DNA of 32,902 nt from Candidatus Acetatifactor stercoripullorum (GCA_019114005.1 DXGH01000034.1:1-32902); one strand, 5' to 3'. Shown: positions 1 to 9,088, counted from the stretch's first letter. Notes: generated by a model not told the origin, from the letters alone. Numbers and translations are program-made.

Positions 1-477
1 TTCTGATATGTGACGTATTGTCAGTTACATCAGAAAGTATCGATTATTATGTAAAGAAAAGCTATATAAAAATCCGTAGTTATACAGGCAAGAGCTTTTT
101 TCTTTCCATAAATACTTGCTTGTCATAATAGGAGTGTGTCGTGTAAACAGAATCATAACCAGCCAAAGCCGTTTTGGCAAAGGGCGGCTTCGCGCCGCCC
201 TGATTACCCACCTGCACAACAGAACGCCGCTATTATGTACGCACAGCGAGGCGAAGCCGGTTCCTTGACTGCGGCGGGCTGATGTACTACATACAATAAA
301 TACAAAGAATAATATGGAAAATCGATATAGCCACATTGGAAATAACCGCCCGAAAGAACTGAAGAAATTGTGGATTCCCGATCAGATGAATCTATAACAT
401 GGAGGATGGCACTGTCTACCATGTCCGCAGCTTCTTTGCAGGAGATATTGTGATGGCGATCTGTTGGCTGCCCTGAC
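1..477. other. Gene-free left flank of a decayed mobile element
   Basis: I see no convincing gene here. An imperfect inverted repeat lies at the extreme left edge (TTCTGAT at 1-7, ATCAGAA at 28-34). A GC-rich hairpin lies at 181-199 (GGGCGGC, loop TTCGC, GCCGCCC). Around 313-477 short open stretches such as MENRYSHIG (313-396) and MEDGTVYHVRSFF (about 400-440) are broken by stops and frame changes. They resemble the short ORFs that often precede large serine recombinases in Clostridia, so this is probably the eroded front end of the same element. Confidence 0.45.
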
Positions 478-1389
478 GATTGAAAATCTACGCCAGACTG
501 AACCGGGACGATGAGCGTACCGGCTCAGTCTGTGTCAATCGGAAATCAGAAGGAAATGCTCTTCCGGTATGTACAGGAACAAGGCTGGACACTCTATGAT
601 TATTACTGCGACGATGAGTTTCAGGTGCAACCTTCGACCGGCTTGGGTTCAACCAGCTGGTACAGGACGCAACCAACCAGAAAATCAATTTGGTCCTTAC
701 CGAGGACCTCAGCAGGCTTGGTCGTGATTACATTGAAGCGGGCAAATATACCGATTTCATTTTTCCGTCTCTCGGCTACTGGAAAAGTACGGCGGACAAG
801 CACATTTTGGAGATCGACCTGGTGACGGTCTCGGTAGCGCTGCGTATCTTCGATCTGCGATTGCAAGGCTACGGCTTTCGCCGGATTGCGCTGCTACTGA
901 ATGAGGAAAAAGTCCCCACGCCCAGAACTTTCTATTACATGGTTGTGGGGCAGAAAACCACCGGGGCGAAACACCGTACTGGAACAATGTGACAGTGAAA
1001 ACCATTCTCCGCAACAAGGTGCACCTCGGCCACATGGTACAGAACAAGACAGGTACGGTGTCCTACAAGAACCACAAGCAGGTCAGCAAACCGGAGAGCG
1101 CGTGGATTCGGGTGGAAAATACCCACGAACCACTGATCTCGCAGGAAACATGGGACGCGGTGCAGCGGATGAACAATCACCCTTCCAGAGGTCGCAGTGG
1201 GAAAAGCGGCACCGTTTCGTTATTCGGCGGTTTGCTCCGGTGTATGGACTGCGGAGCCTCCATGCGGTATATGCAGGATTACCGGAAGAAATCCGCTGGG
1301 CGAGAAAAATTCAGGACACTTCAAGCGGAGCTGAACACCATCGATCGACAACTGCCTGAGCTTGACCGACTGGTGCAGTGCTGGACATG
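478..1389 (+). pseudogene. Large serine recombinase (TnpX/TndX-like), decayed
   Basis: Family match is clear but spread over four frame segments. KIYARLNRDDERTGS (about 487-530) carries the start of the resolvase domain. SIGNQKEMLFRYVQEQGW (from about 533) follows in another frame. From 630, TFDRLGFNQLVQD and LSRLGRDYIEAGKYTDFIFP continue in a third frame. From about 974, YWNNVTVKTILRN, the recombinase-domain stretch LISQETWDAVQRMNNHPSRG and the zinc-ribbon start LRCMDCGASM lie in a fourth. Two in-frame joins also look like deletions: after FPSLG (about 776), where the rest of the catalytic domain should follow, and after QDYRKKS (about 1298), where the zinc-ribbon second half is lost before a coiled-coil remnant (REKFRTLQAELNTIDRQL). 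Intact relatives are about 500-560 residues. This copy cannot make an active enzyme; it marks an old integration. Confidence 0.85.
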
Positions 1390-1456
1390 ATTTTTGTTGG
1401 TTACATTGAACTTTGAACCTGTCATGCTTTATGCGAAGTGAACTAAGAAATTATTG

Positions 1457-1485
1457 TTGAAAGATGCTCTAACAATGATTATGAT
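1457..1485 (+). promoter_or_regulatory. Sigma-A-type promoter for the pseudouridine synthase gene
   Basis: TTGAAA at 1457-1462 and TATGAT at 1480-1485 are separated by 17 bp, followed by an A-rich stretch. A start near 1492 would give a leader of about 45 nt ending in the GGAGAAATGAGG ribosome-binding region before the ATG at 1536. Confidence 0.6.
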
Positions 1486-1535
1486 GAAAATAATAAAAAA
1501 AGCCTATAGAAATAAAGTGGAGAAATGAGGCCCCT

Positions 1536-2507
1536 ATGAACCGTACTTTGGAATACCATATCCATCCCCTGGAAAATCCCCTTTCCATAAAAGGCTTTCT
1601 CAAGGGAAAAGGCTATTCCTCACAAAATATAATCCAGCTGAAGAAAAATCCAGACAGCGTACTCTTAAACGGAAGACCAGCCCACATGAACCAGCCTCTG
1701 CGGCACAAAGATGTGCTGACCATCTGCATCAGGGAGGAAGTCTCTTCCGAAAAAGTCCTTCCGGTGAAGCTTCCCCTTCACATCGTTTATGAGGATGAAG
1801 ATTTGCTGATTGTTAACAAGCCTGCGGGCATGCCCACCCATCCTTCCTTGCACAATTACCAGAATTCTCTGGCCAATGCCCTGGCCTGGTACTTTGCAGA
1901 CCAGAACAAACCCTTTATTTTCCGCTGCGTCAGCCGCCTGGACCGGGATACCTCCGGGCTTACCATCATAGCAAAGCACATGGTCAGCGCCGGAATCCTC
2001 AACTCCTATGTAGCAGCCAAATCCCTTTCCATCAAAGACGCCCGGACAAACAGCAGCCAAGCCAAAAACTCCAGGGCTGCGGCGCCTCTTCCCGTGGTTT
2101 ACAGAGAGTATTTGGCCATCGTCCGGGGAAGCATCTATCCCAGAGAAGGAACCATTTCCGCTCCCATAGGGCGCAGGGAGGGCTCGCTGCTGGAGCGGAA
2201 AATAGACTTTGACCAGGGGGAGCCCGCCCTGACCCACTATCGCCTGGAACAGGAAAAAAACGGGCACAGCCTGATTTCCCTTCACCTGGAAACAGGCCGT
2301 ACCCATCAGATACGCGTTCATATGAAATATCTGGGCTTTCCCTTGATCGGCGATTATCTGTACAATCCTGACATGGAATACATCTCCCGTCAGGCCCTTC
2401 ACTCCTATCGCCTCCGCTTTCCCCATCCCATAACAGGAGCACCCATGGAATTTACAGCTCCCCTGCCACAGGATATGCTTCAGGTTTTAGAACCGCAGCT
2501 TTTTTAA
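1536..2507 (+). CDS. RluA-family pseudouridine synthase
   Basis: Predicted to isomerise specific uridines in rRNA or tRNA to pseudouridine. The 323-residue protein has an N-terminal S4-like RNA-binding part (about 15-70, including SVLLNGRPAHMNQPLRHKDVL) and the catalytic domain. The signature RLDRDTSGL places the catalytic aspartate at D136. The motif GRTHQIRVHM and the terminal segment HSYRLRFPHPITG are typical of RluA/RluD enzymes. A polar insertion around residues 165-185 (SIKDARTNSSQAKN) lies in a region that varies within the family. The start is the ATG at 1536, preceded by GGAG and GAGG. The 3' end overlaps the convergent mecA by 21 nt. The exact target uridine cannot be told from sequence, so no symbol is given. 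Confidence 0.9.
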   Translation: MNRTLEYHIHPLENPLSIKGFLKGKGYSSQNIIQLKKNPDSVLLNGRPAHMNQPLRHKDVLTICIREEVSSEKVLPVKLPLHIVYEDEDLLIVNKPAGMPTHPSLHNYQNSLANALAWYFADQNKPFIFRCVSRLDRDTSGLTIIAKHMVSAGILNSYVAAKSLSIKDARTNSSQAKNSRAAAPLPVVYREYLAIVRGSIYPREGTISAPIGRREGSLLERKIDFDQGEPALTHYRLEQEKNGHSLISLHLETGRTHQIRVHMKYLGFPLIGDYLYNPDMEYISRQALHSYRLRFPHPITGAPMEFTAPLPQDMLQVLEPQLF

Positions 2508-3188
2508 AACCTTCTCACCGATCAAGCACCTGCCGTGCTCCTGCAGGTGTAAAACCCGTTCCTGCTCCGCCGCATAAAGGCCGCCAAACTCCATAGCCTG
2601 AATACACGCCCTGCTGTAGCGCTCATAAGAAGCCGCGCCCTTATGTAAATATAGGTAATAAGCGTCCTCCATTTCGTAAAGAGCACTGTCCAAACGCAGA
2701 TTTCCAGGCAGCGCTGCCGCATACTCCAGCACATCCCGCAGGCTTTCAAAACGAAACAGGGCAAAGTCCGGACGATTTGCCGTCTGCTGCCTTCCTTTCT
2801 TTTTTTGCTCCGGCTTTTCCGGCGACGCCTTCTGCTCATTTGCCGCCTGTCGGACATCTCCCACCTTTTCCCGGGTCTTCTGCAGAATTTCCTTCATTTC
2901 CTTCAGACACTCTATGATCTGCTCGCCATCCTTTAAGTCCAGAGGCTCCCTTTCTGAAAAGGTCAAAAGAAGCCCCTGGTCAGGCAGCATCATAATCTGC
3001 AGATCAAAAGCAAATTTGGGCGGCTTATAGCCCACCTCTTCCTCTGCCTGCTCAATAATATCCTGCACTACCACTCTTGCCTTTTCGCTGCGCAGCACAA
3101 AATCCTTATAGTCAATGTCATATTCCTCCAGCTCTTCATTGGACAGAAAGCACTTTACTGTTTTGTCATCCACTCGCTCTATTTTCAT
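2487..3188 (-). CDS. mecA: Adaptor protein MecA (ClpC adaptor)
   Basis: MecA proteins deliver substrates to the ClpCP protease and stimulate ClpC assembly in Firmicutes. The 233-residue protein has the expected two-part layout. The N-terminal substrate-binding part opens MKIERVDDKTVKCFLSNEEL with SEKARVVVQDIIEQA nearby. A low-complexity Glu/Lys/Gln linker lies at about 112-140. The C-terminal ClpC-binding domain starts at about 145 (FRFESLRDVLEYAAALPG) and contains DAYYLYLHKG and EFGGLYAAEQERVLHLQEHG. Length is normal for MecA (about 200-250). It is a single gene with its own likely extended -10 promoter, convergent with and overlapping the pseudouridine synthase gene at the 3' end. Confidence 0.85.
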   Translation of the reverse strand: MKIERVDDKTVKCFLSNEELEEYDIDYKDFVLRSEKARVVVQDIIEQAEEEVGYKPPKFAFDLQIMMLPDQGLLLTFSEREPLDLKDGEQIIECLKEMKEILQKTREKVGDVRQAANEQKASPEKPEQKKKGRQQTANRPDFALFRFESLRDVLEYAAALPGNLRLDSALYEMEDAYYLYLHKGAASYERYSRACIQAMEFGGLYAAEQERVLHLQEHGRCLIGEKVLKKLRF

Positions 3189-3233
3189 TCAAATCATCTC
3201 CATAAATCGATTTCCAGGTGACGTTACATCTCT

Positions 3234-3242
3234 ACTATATCA
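3234..3242 (-). promoter_or_regulatory. Extended -10 promoter of mecA
   Basis: On the minus strand TGATATAGT forms an extended -10 (TG, one base, TATAGT) about 46-54 bp upstream of the mecA ATG. No good -35 is visible 17-18 bp upstream, as expected for extended -10 promoters. Confidence 0.45.
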
Positions 3243-3318
3243 CGAAAGGATTCTTTTTTCCAGTCCCACCTAAAACAAGAGAGCTTACGGCTTGCAGCTG
3301 CGGGCTTACGCCATATTG

Positions 3319-4659
3319 TCACGCATCCTGACGCATCAGATCTTTGCGCTCTCTCAGCAATACAATGACCGCAAGGATGGCCGCAAGCAAAGCGGTTCCT
3401 CCAAAGTTCATCCACAAGCCTGTTAAGCCCAGGGGCCACAGCACTACGATCAAAAGCACCGGGAAAACCAGGGCGGTACACACTGAAATAATAGAGGCCG
3501 CTATAGGCTTCTCCACCGCCAGCATATAGCTCTGGGTGGCAAAGGAGAGCCATCTTGTCAGGTAGGTAAAGGCAAACAGATTCAGAGCCCCCACCGTAAT
3601 TGCAATGAGCTCTCCACTTCCATTTGTGGTAAACAATCCTGCAATCTGCGTCGGGAACAGGAAAATAAACACCATGGACAAAAGGGACACTACAGCGCTG
3701 GCAACGTAGCAGCATTTTTCTATGGCTCTCACACGGGAGTGCTTGCCGGCTCCCAGATTGTAGCCCACTGCAGGCTGCAGCGAATCACACATACCGTAGA
3801 GCAGCGGCTGGATAAATCCGTCCACATACATCAGGATGCCGTAAACAGATACTGCCGTTTCTCCGCCCAGGCGCACTAAAACCGTATTCATTAATATGGA
3901 AGTAATTCTTCCCGCAATGTTGTTTAAAAAGTTGGGCGCGCCGCAGGCAATGATCTGCCGTACCATCCGGACAGAAAACCGGGGCCTGCAGAAACGAAGC
4001 TGCATTTTCCCCATAAAAAACGGTGCAAGGGCAATCAGCACACTGACAAACATGCCCAGACAGGTGCCCAGCGCTGCAGCCCATATGCCCCATCGGAACA
4101 CATACAGGAACACAAACTCCGCTCCTGCGCTCAGCACGGACATAAAAATATTCAAGGCCATGCTGCCGTTAATCTTCCCGCAGATGCGCAGATAATTGTC
4201 CGTGGCAAACACCAGGGTGGTCACCGGAGAGCAGATGGCATACACCCGCAGATACTGCACGGCCAGAGACGCAAAATCTCCCTCTGCACCCATCAGGCGG
4301 ATGAGCCCGGGGGCAGCAATATACAAAATGGCGCCCACCACCGCTCCTGCCCCCACAATCATAATACAGGCGCAGGTGAAAATATTATTGGCCTCCTCAG
4401 TTTTCTTTTTTCCAAGGCTTATGGAAATGGGAACAGAGGAGCCCACACCGATCAGGTCAGCCAGGGCAAAATTGATAATCACAAAGGGCATTGCCAGGTT
4501 CAGCGCCGCAAAGGCGGTCTCTCCCAGAAAACGGCCCACAAAAATACCGTCCACAAGCTGATATAGAGCCGAGGCCAGCATCCCTACTGCGCCGGGGAGC
4601 GAGGCCATAAAAAAAAGCTTTAAGGGCGGGGTCTTTGAAAATAAGGTCTGTGAATTCAT
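3319..4659 (-). CDS. MATE-family multidrug/cation antiporter
   Basis: A 446-residue polytopic membrane protein of normal MATE length with about twelve hydrophobic segments in two similar halves. The N-terminal half contains PGAVGMLASALYQLVDGIFVG and LNLAMPFVIINFALADLIGVG, a typical MATE opening. The second half contains GAPNFLNNIAGRITSILMNT and QPAVGYNLGAGK, the internal repeat of the same signature. The predicted role is export of cationic drugs or metabolites using a Na+ or H+ gradient. It is translationally coupled to the upstream MarR gene (ATGA-type 4-nt overlap), which suggests the MarR protein senses a ligand exported by this pump. The substrate is unknown. Confidence 0.88.
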   Translation of the reverse strand: MNSQTLFSKTPPLKLFFMASLPGAVGMLASALYQLVDGIFVGRFLGETAFAALNLAMPFVIINFALADLIGVGSSVPISISLGKKKTEEANNIFTCACIMIVGAGAVVGAILYIAAPGLIRLMGAEGDFASLAVQYLRVYAICSPVTTLVFATDNYLRICGKINGSMALNIFMSVLSAGAEFVFLYVFRWGIWAAALGTCLGMFVSVLIALAPFFMGKMQLRFCRPRFSVRMVRQIIACGAPNFLNNIAGRITSILMNTVLVRLGGETAVSVYGILMYVDGFIQPLLYGMCDSLQPAVGYNLGAGKHSRVRAIEKCCYVASAVVSLLSMVFIFLFPTQIAGLFTTNGSGELIAITVGALNLFAFTYLTRWLSFATQSYMLAVEKPIAASIISVCTALVFPVLLIVVLWPLGLTGLWMNFGGTALLAAILAVIVLLRERKDLMRQDA

Positions 4660-5132
4660 ATTTCCTTCCTCTCTTCTTTTCTGTCCAAGATTCTCTTTTG
4701 AAATTCATCACACAGATTCTTTGAAAAGCATTCGAAGGCATCAACAAACTCAGGAGAAAAATTCTGAAGGGTACTTTCCAACGCCTGCTGTTCCGACAGC
4801 CTCATATGCTTCAGTATGCCATCCGCATACTGCCTTCCCTTTTCGGTCAGGAGAATGGTCTTTTCCCTGGTGGGCCCGGCGGCTCCAAGAAGAATGTAAT
4901 CCTCTTCAATCAACTCCTTTACCACCGTGTTTATCGTAGTTTTCGGTATCAGCCAGTCCTCGCATATCTGCTTTTGGGTATGGACCCTTCCATCATCCAA
5001 TGCGCTTAAAAGAGCCAGCGTATTTTCCTTAATTCCCATACTTTTAGCGCAAAAATAATAGGCTCCGTCAATTTTATTGATAGCGTTCACCAGACGTTGT
5101 ATCGCTTCCGAATAGTCCTCGTTTTTTTTCAC
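4656..5132 (-). CDS. MarR-family transcriptional regulator
   Basis: About 158 residues with the MarR winged-helix layout. A helical N-terminus is followed by the recognition region (about 45-75: LLSALDDGRVHTQKQICEDW, PKTTINTVVKELIEEDYI) and the wing (GPTREKTILLTEKGRQYADGI). A C-terminal dimerisation helix completes it. The start is taken as the GTG at 5132 because GGAGG lies 7 nt upstream. An upstream in-frame ATG at 5183 lies inside the operator and has no ribosome binding site. The gene is preceded by a strong promoter wrapped in a perfect palindrome, so autorepression is likely. It overlaps the MATE gene by 4 nt and the two form one operon. Confidence 0.88.
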   Translation of the reverse strand: MKKNEDYSEAIQRLVNAINKIDGAYYFCAKSMGIKENTLALLSALDDGRVHTQKQICEDWLIPKTTINTVVKELIEEDYILLGAAGPTREKTILLTEKGRQYADGILKHMRLSEQQALESTLQNFSPEFVDAFECFSKNLCDEFQKRILDRKEERKEI

Positions 5133-5165
5133 ATTGCTTCCTCCAAATACTTCTGCAAAACACAA

Positions 5166-5214
5166 AATACGAATCCGTACCATGTATAATAGTACGGATT
5201 CGTATTATTGTCAA
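5166..5214 (-). promoter_or_regulatory. marR-MATE promoter with perfect palindromic operator
   Basis: On the minus strand TTGACA (5214-5209), 17 bp, TATTAT (5191-5186) make a near-consensus promoter. Two 15-bp arms, AATACGAATCCGTAC at 5166-5180 and its exact reverse complement at 5192-5206, are separated by an 11-bp spacer that contains the -10 box. Bound regulator would cover the promoter spacer, -10 and start site. This is the classic geometry for MarR autorepression, although no binding evidence is available. Confidence 0.8.
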
Positions 5215-5230
5215 GATAAATTTAATTTTT

Positions 5231-6994
5231 TCAGAGCTTTCCTTCATCCCCCTTTATATCTGCCGTCACGATAGTGACAAGCTCCTGTTCTCCCTTTACG
5301 ATTTGATATTTTACCGCCGGAATGGCTGTCTTGGGATACAAAAGGTTGGTGTTGGGGTCCGCCAGAATCACCTGACCCGTCCCTTGTTCAGCCTCCACCC
5401 TGCAGAAGGAATCTCTGTTCCCCGCCTGAGCCCAGCCTTTATCCTCAGTAAAGGAAAAGCCGGTGGCACAGGCTCCGGAGGTTCCCCTGTCATCGGGTAT
5501 TTCCTCCCGTCTTATGGCAAAGCCGCAGTCGAAGACGGTGCATTCTCTGTCACTGATAATCCGGTGGCGTCTCACATGCCCCTTTTCGTTTGGAGTCACC
5601 ATAGTCTCCACTATAATCCCCGGAGCAGGACTCCACTTGGAAAATACGCCCGTGTCCGTGATTTTGGACTCCATGCAGATACGTCTCACATACACATAGC
5701 CGTCCATCACAAAGGCAAGCATATTGTCCGGGGCATTTTCATGGAGCTCAAAGCAGGACTTTGCCACACTGATGCTGAATTTGCTGTCATAGGCAAATTT
5801 GCCATACTTGGCCGCAGTCTGTCCGTGTCCGCTTGGACTGTAAACTCCCGGCACAAAGGCTGTGGTGTGGTTTCCATAATGCCGCACAAACATATCTGCC
5901 TGAGGCATTGGGCAGTCCGGCGAAAGAGCGGGAAGAGGCGCTTCTTTGGCCTGCCAGAAGGGATGCTCGTCCGGCAGCATCAAAAAGGCAAAGGTTTTCA
6001 TGGCCCAGTAGGGCGAGCCCGGCGCATTGTACCGCTCTGCCATAATCAGATTGGGATAGCCGTATCCGATGGTTAAAATCCCGTCCCTGTCAAAAATAGG
6101 GCGCTCCATCCAGCTTCGCAGATGCCTTGCGATCAGTCCCTTCATCACATCTATCGGAAAGGGCTCTATTCCCGCAAGCAGACAGGCGCCAAAAAAGCTC
6201 ACCTGAGAAAACCGGTAGGTCAGGGAGCGGCCAAAGGGAATGGCGTCCCCGTCCTCGTCAAACCAATAGATAAACTGTCTGGCAAAGGTCATGGCCCGCT
6301 CCTTATACAGAGCGCTGCGTCCGGCATCCTCCTTCTCCATCACCTTCGCATACACCAGACAATAAAAATGAATGGCAAAGGAAATATAGTAATCCTTCTG
6401 CCCGGAATCTCCGTCCTGATACCATCCCTCTCCCAGGTAAAAGGTTTCCAGCCCTTCCAGATACTCCTCCAGCATCCTCTGGCTGTAGGGCCTTCCTGCC
6501 TTTTTCATGGCAATGTTCACCAGCACCGCAAACAGAATCCAGTTACACACCGGCAGCGGATGCTCATTGATTTTGTTCAGATACCTGCTGAGATTTTCCT
6601 TTTCTGTCTCGCTTAAGGGGTCCCAGACGATCTGTGGGGCAAACAAAATGCCATAGGAAATTGCTGCCATCTCCACAAAGCGCTGGTCAAAGGAGCCGCA
6701 TTCCCCCCAGTACTCCGGGCTGTTTTCGTCCGTTCCGGCGCTTAAGCCTCTCTGATAAATTTCTTCAAAGCCGCTGTCTCGTCCGCCGCCCGCCCAAAAG
6801 GGCACCAGCCCCCAAAGGGGCCTGGAAAAGGCTTCCATCCACACAGCTCCCTGATCATAATGGGCCGCCGTCACACCCAGGTCCAGTCTTGCCCTCCCCT
6901 TACTGTAATGGGGCTTTAAGGGCTCCAAAACAGACAGCATCAGCTCCTGAAAATCCTTTTTCGTATGTAATTCTCCACATCTGATACCCTTCAT
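5231..6994 (-). CDS. DUF2264 domain protein of a polysaccharide utilisation locus
   Basis: A 587-residue protein without signal peptide. The first about 380 residues match the DUF2264 type: helix-rich, with RPLWGLVPFWAGGG at about 60-73, EYWGECGSFDQRFVEMAAI around 95-115 and a likely alpha/alpha-toroid fold. The rest (FVRHYGNHTTAFVPGVYSPSG, AAKYGKFAYDSKFSISVAKS) looks beta-rich, as in lyase-like proteins. Members are often encoded beside uronic-acid lyases and hydrolases, but I do not know an assigned reaction for this branch. It is the last gene of the leftward ABC/GH88 operon, 46 nt after GH88. The start at 6994 has GGGGAGGAA just upstream. No hairpin separates its stop from the marR promoter, so some readthrough into marR is possible. 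Confidence 0.7.
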   Translation of the reverse strand: MKGIRCGELHTKKDFQELMLSVLEPLKPHYSKGRARLDLGVTAAHYDQGAVWMEAFSRPLWGLVPFWAGGGRDSGFEEIYQRGLSAGTDENSPEYWGECGSFDQRFVEMAAISYGILFAPQIVWDPLSETEKENLSRYLNKINEHPLPVCNWILFAVLVNIAMKKAGRPYSQRMLEEYLEGLETFYLGEGWYQDGDSGQKDYYISFAIHFYCLVYAKVMEKEDAGRSALYKERAMTFARQFIYWFDEDGDAIPFGRSLTYRFSQVSFFGACLLAGIEPFPIDVMKGLIARHLRSWMERPIFDRDGILTIGYGYPNLIMAERYNAPGSPYWAMKTFAFLMLPDEHPFWQAKEAPLPALSPDCPMPQADMFVRHYGNHTTAFVPGVYSPSGHGQTAAKYGKFAYDSKFSISVAKSCFELHENAPDNMLAFVMDGYVYVRRICMESKITDTGVFSKWSPAPGIIVETMVTPNEKGHVRRHRIISDRECTVFDCGFAIRREEIPDDRGTSGACATGFSFTEDKGWAQAGNRDSFCRVEAEQGTGQVILADPNTNLLYPKTAIPAVKYQIVKGEQELVTIVTADIKGDEGKL

Positions 6995-7040
6995 TGAACT
7001 TCCTCCCCAGCCGTCAAATAACGTCCTCTCCAGACGGCTT

Positions 7041-8210
7041 TTACCAATACTGCTCCCAATCCCTGCTCATTCTGGTGAGCGCCTCCATATAGAAGTAATC
7101 TCCCCAGGAATTGCACTCATCCACCCCGTAATGATTACAGGTGTTATAAGGTGAGTGATTGGAATAGGTGCTGTGCAGCACCAGCCCGTTGGATGTGTTC
7201 ATATCCTTTACGGCATAATTGTCATAGACGGATTTCATGATTCGTGCGGCAATGGTTTTATAATGCTCTGCCTCCTGCGGCTCCAGATATTTTGCCATCT
7301 CCAGCATGCCGCAGGCCGCAATGGAGGCCGAGGAGGAATCCCTGGGCTGGTCATCCCCGTCCGTAAACTCCAAATCCCAATAGGGAACCAGATCCTTAGG
7401 GAGATGGGTCAGGAAATACTCCGTCACATGGCGGAACAAATCAATGTATTCCTTCCTTCCCGTATAACGGTAGGCAAGGGCCATGCCGTACACACCCCAG
7501 GCCTGTCCTCTGGCCCAGGCGGAGCCGTCTCTGTAGCCCTGGCAGGTGGCGCCGTGGTCCGGCGCCCCCGTTTTCATATCAAAGAAAAAGGTATGCCAGG
7601 TGGAATAATCCTCTCTGATCACATTGGCAACCGCCGTATGGATATGCTTTTCCGCAATGTCCCTGTACTTAGAATCTCCCGTCTCCTGGGAAGCCCAGTA
7701 TAAAAGGGGCAGATTTAACAGGCAGTCGATGATGAGACGGTAATTTTCCGGGGCGTCCATGGGCCCCCATGCCTGAATAAATTCTCCCACCGGATGGTAT
7801 CTGGTGATCAGCTGATCCGCCGCCTTAATGGCCGCTTCTCTTCCCTCCTTGCTGCCTGTGAGCTTATAGCCCGCCACGCAGGAGGGGGAATATAAAAAGC
7901 CCATATCGTGGTGATCTACCTCGATTTTTTTGTCAATCCGCTCAAGAAAGCTGTGTATCTGTATTTCAGCCGCCTTTTTCAGCCTCTCATCCCCGGAATA
8001 TTCATAAGCCAGCCATATCTCTCCGGTCCAGAAGCCACAGGTCCAGTCCCTGTTGGGAATGGGCTTATAAAATCCGTTTTCGCTGTACGCGTTCTGAAAC
8101 TCCTCTGTGAACTCCGGAAGCACATGGAGTATCTGCCTGTTGCAGAAGTCAAGGGCCTCATTGATTTCACTCTGTGTGATTTTGGGATATCCCTCAAATG
8201 CAATCGCCAT
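7041..8210 (-). CDS. GH88 unsaturated glucuronyl hydrolase
   Basis: GH88 enzymes hydrate the 4,5-unsaturated uronic acid at the non-reducing end of lyase products, releasing the unsaturated uronate from glycosaminoglycan- or similar oligosaccharides. The 389-residue protein has the usual length and alpha/alpha-barrel motifs. DHHDMGFLYSPSCVAGYKLTG at about 99-119 and IIDCLLNLPLLYWAS at about 160-174 hold the two aspartates (D102, D162) matching the catalytic pair of the Bacillus enzyme by motif and spacing. GATCQGYRDGSAWARGQAWG is strongly family-typical. No signal peptide is present, so it acts in the cytosol on imported oligosaccharides. It sits between the second permease and DUF2264 in the same operon. 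GH105 is a less likely alternative given these motifs. Confidence 0.9.
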   Translation of the reverse strand: MAIAFEGYPKITQSEINEALDFCNRQILHVLPEFTEEFQNAYSENGFYKPIPNRDWTCGFWTGEIWLAYEYSGDERLKKAAEIQIHSFLERIDKKIEVDHHDMGFLYSPSCVAGYKLTGSKEGREAAIKAADQLITRYHPVGEFIQAWGPMDAPENYRLIIDCLLNLPLLYWASQETGDSKYRDIAEKHIHTAVANVIREDYSTWHTFFFDMKTGAPDHGATCQGYRDGSAWARGQAWGVYGMALAYRYTGRKEYIDLFRHVTEYFLTHLPKDLVPYWDLEFTDGDDQPRDSSSASIAACGMLEMAKYLEPQEAEHYKTIAARIMKSVYDNYAVKDMNTSNGLVLHSTYSNHSPYNTCNHYGVDECNSWGDYFYMEALTRMSRDWEQYW

Positions 8211-8248
8211 ATGTAAACCGCCTTTTCCTTATCTTTTCTGCCTCTATT

Positions 8249-9088
8249 TTATCCCTTCAGTCCTGTGGACGCAACGCCTTCCACAAAATATTTTTGAAGT
8301 ACCAAAAATACAATGAGCACCGGTATCAAGGACAGCACGGAGCCGGCCATGATCAGTCCGTAGTCCGAGGAATACTGGCTGATAAACATTTTCAGTCCCA
8401 GCTGAATGGTCTTTTTTTCCTGGGTCTTTAAATAGATCAGGGGCCCAAGGTAATCGTTCCAGGTGGCCACAAAGGTAAAGATGGTCAGTGTGGAAAGCGC
8501 TGGCTTTGACAGGGGCAACATGATTTTTGCGTAAATCCTGTATTCGCTCATGCCGTCGATTCTGGCGGCCTCACACAGATCGTCGGGAATGCCCTCGTAA
8601 AACTGCTTCATCATAAACACACCGAAGGCCGAAAACGCCTGCAGACAGATAATGGCAAGCAGCTTGTCATTCAGTCCCATACGGCGCATCATGATAAACT
8701 GCGGCACCATGTATACCTGCCAGGGCATGGCGATGGTTGCTATATAGGCCAGAAACAGCCCGTTTTTATGCCTGAAATTCAGCTTTGCAAAGGAATAGGC
8801 CGCAAAGCTGCTGGTCAGAAGCTGCAAAAAGGTGACAATAACGGTAAGATATACCGTGTTTCCCACAAATCTTGCAAAGGGAATCTGGGTCCAAATGTCA
8901 GAGTAATTGCTCCACTTGGGTTCTTCAGGAATCCATACAAAGGGATTCATCTGGAATACTTCCCTGTCGCTCTTGATGGATGCGGACAGCATCCAGAGGA
9001 AGGGAATGATCATGACCAGCGCGATCACAATCAGTATGATGTATACAATCACTTTGCCTAAAACGGCTTTTTTATGTGCTGATCTCAT
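8249..9088 (-). CDS. CUT1 sugar ABC transporter permease (MalG type)
   Basis: Inner-membrane subunit of a carbohydrate importer. It has 279 residues with six predicted membrane segments, starting with KVIVYIILIVIALVMIIPFLW (about 11-31). The cytoplasmic EAA loop EAARIDGMSEYRIYAKIMLP docks the ATPase, and PALSTLTIFTFVATWNDYLGP follows it. The N-terminal WMLSASIKSDREVF is typical of the MalG/LacG branch. The start is the ATG at 9088, preceded by GGGAGA. The partner permease lies upstream, separated by the discoidin-like gene. No ATPase gene is in the locus, so a shared MsmX/UgpC-type ATPase encoded elsewhere is expected. Confidence 0.92.
   Translation of the reverse strand: MRSAHKKAVLGKVIVYIILIVIALVMIIPFLWMLSASIKSDREVFQMNPFVWIPEEPKWSNYSDIWTQIPFARFVGNTVYLTVIVTFLQLLTSSFAAYSFAKLNFRHKNGLFLAYIATIAMPWQVYMVPQFIMMRRMGLNDKLLAIICLQAFSAFGVFMMKQFYEGIPDDLCEAARIDGMSEYRIYAKIMLPLSKPALSTLTIFTFVATWNDYLGPLIYLKTQEKKTIQLGLKMFISQYSSDYGLIMAGSVLSLIPVLIVFLVLQKYFVEGVASTGLKG

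Noticed and set aside
181..199. GC-rich hairpin considered as a terminator
   Set aside because: It lacks a proper U tract on either strand and no gene ends next to it. It is listed only as a structure in the left flank.
1665..2426. A 253-codon minus-strand open frame inside the pseudouridine synthase gene
   Set aside because: The plus strand carries the RluA catalytic and binding motifs; the antisense translation has none.
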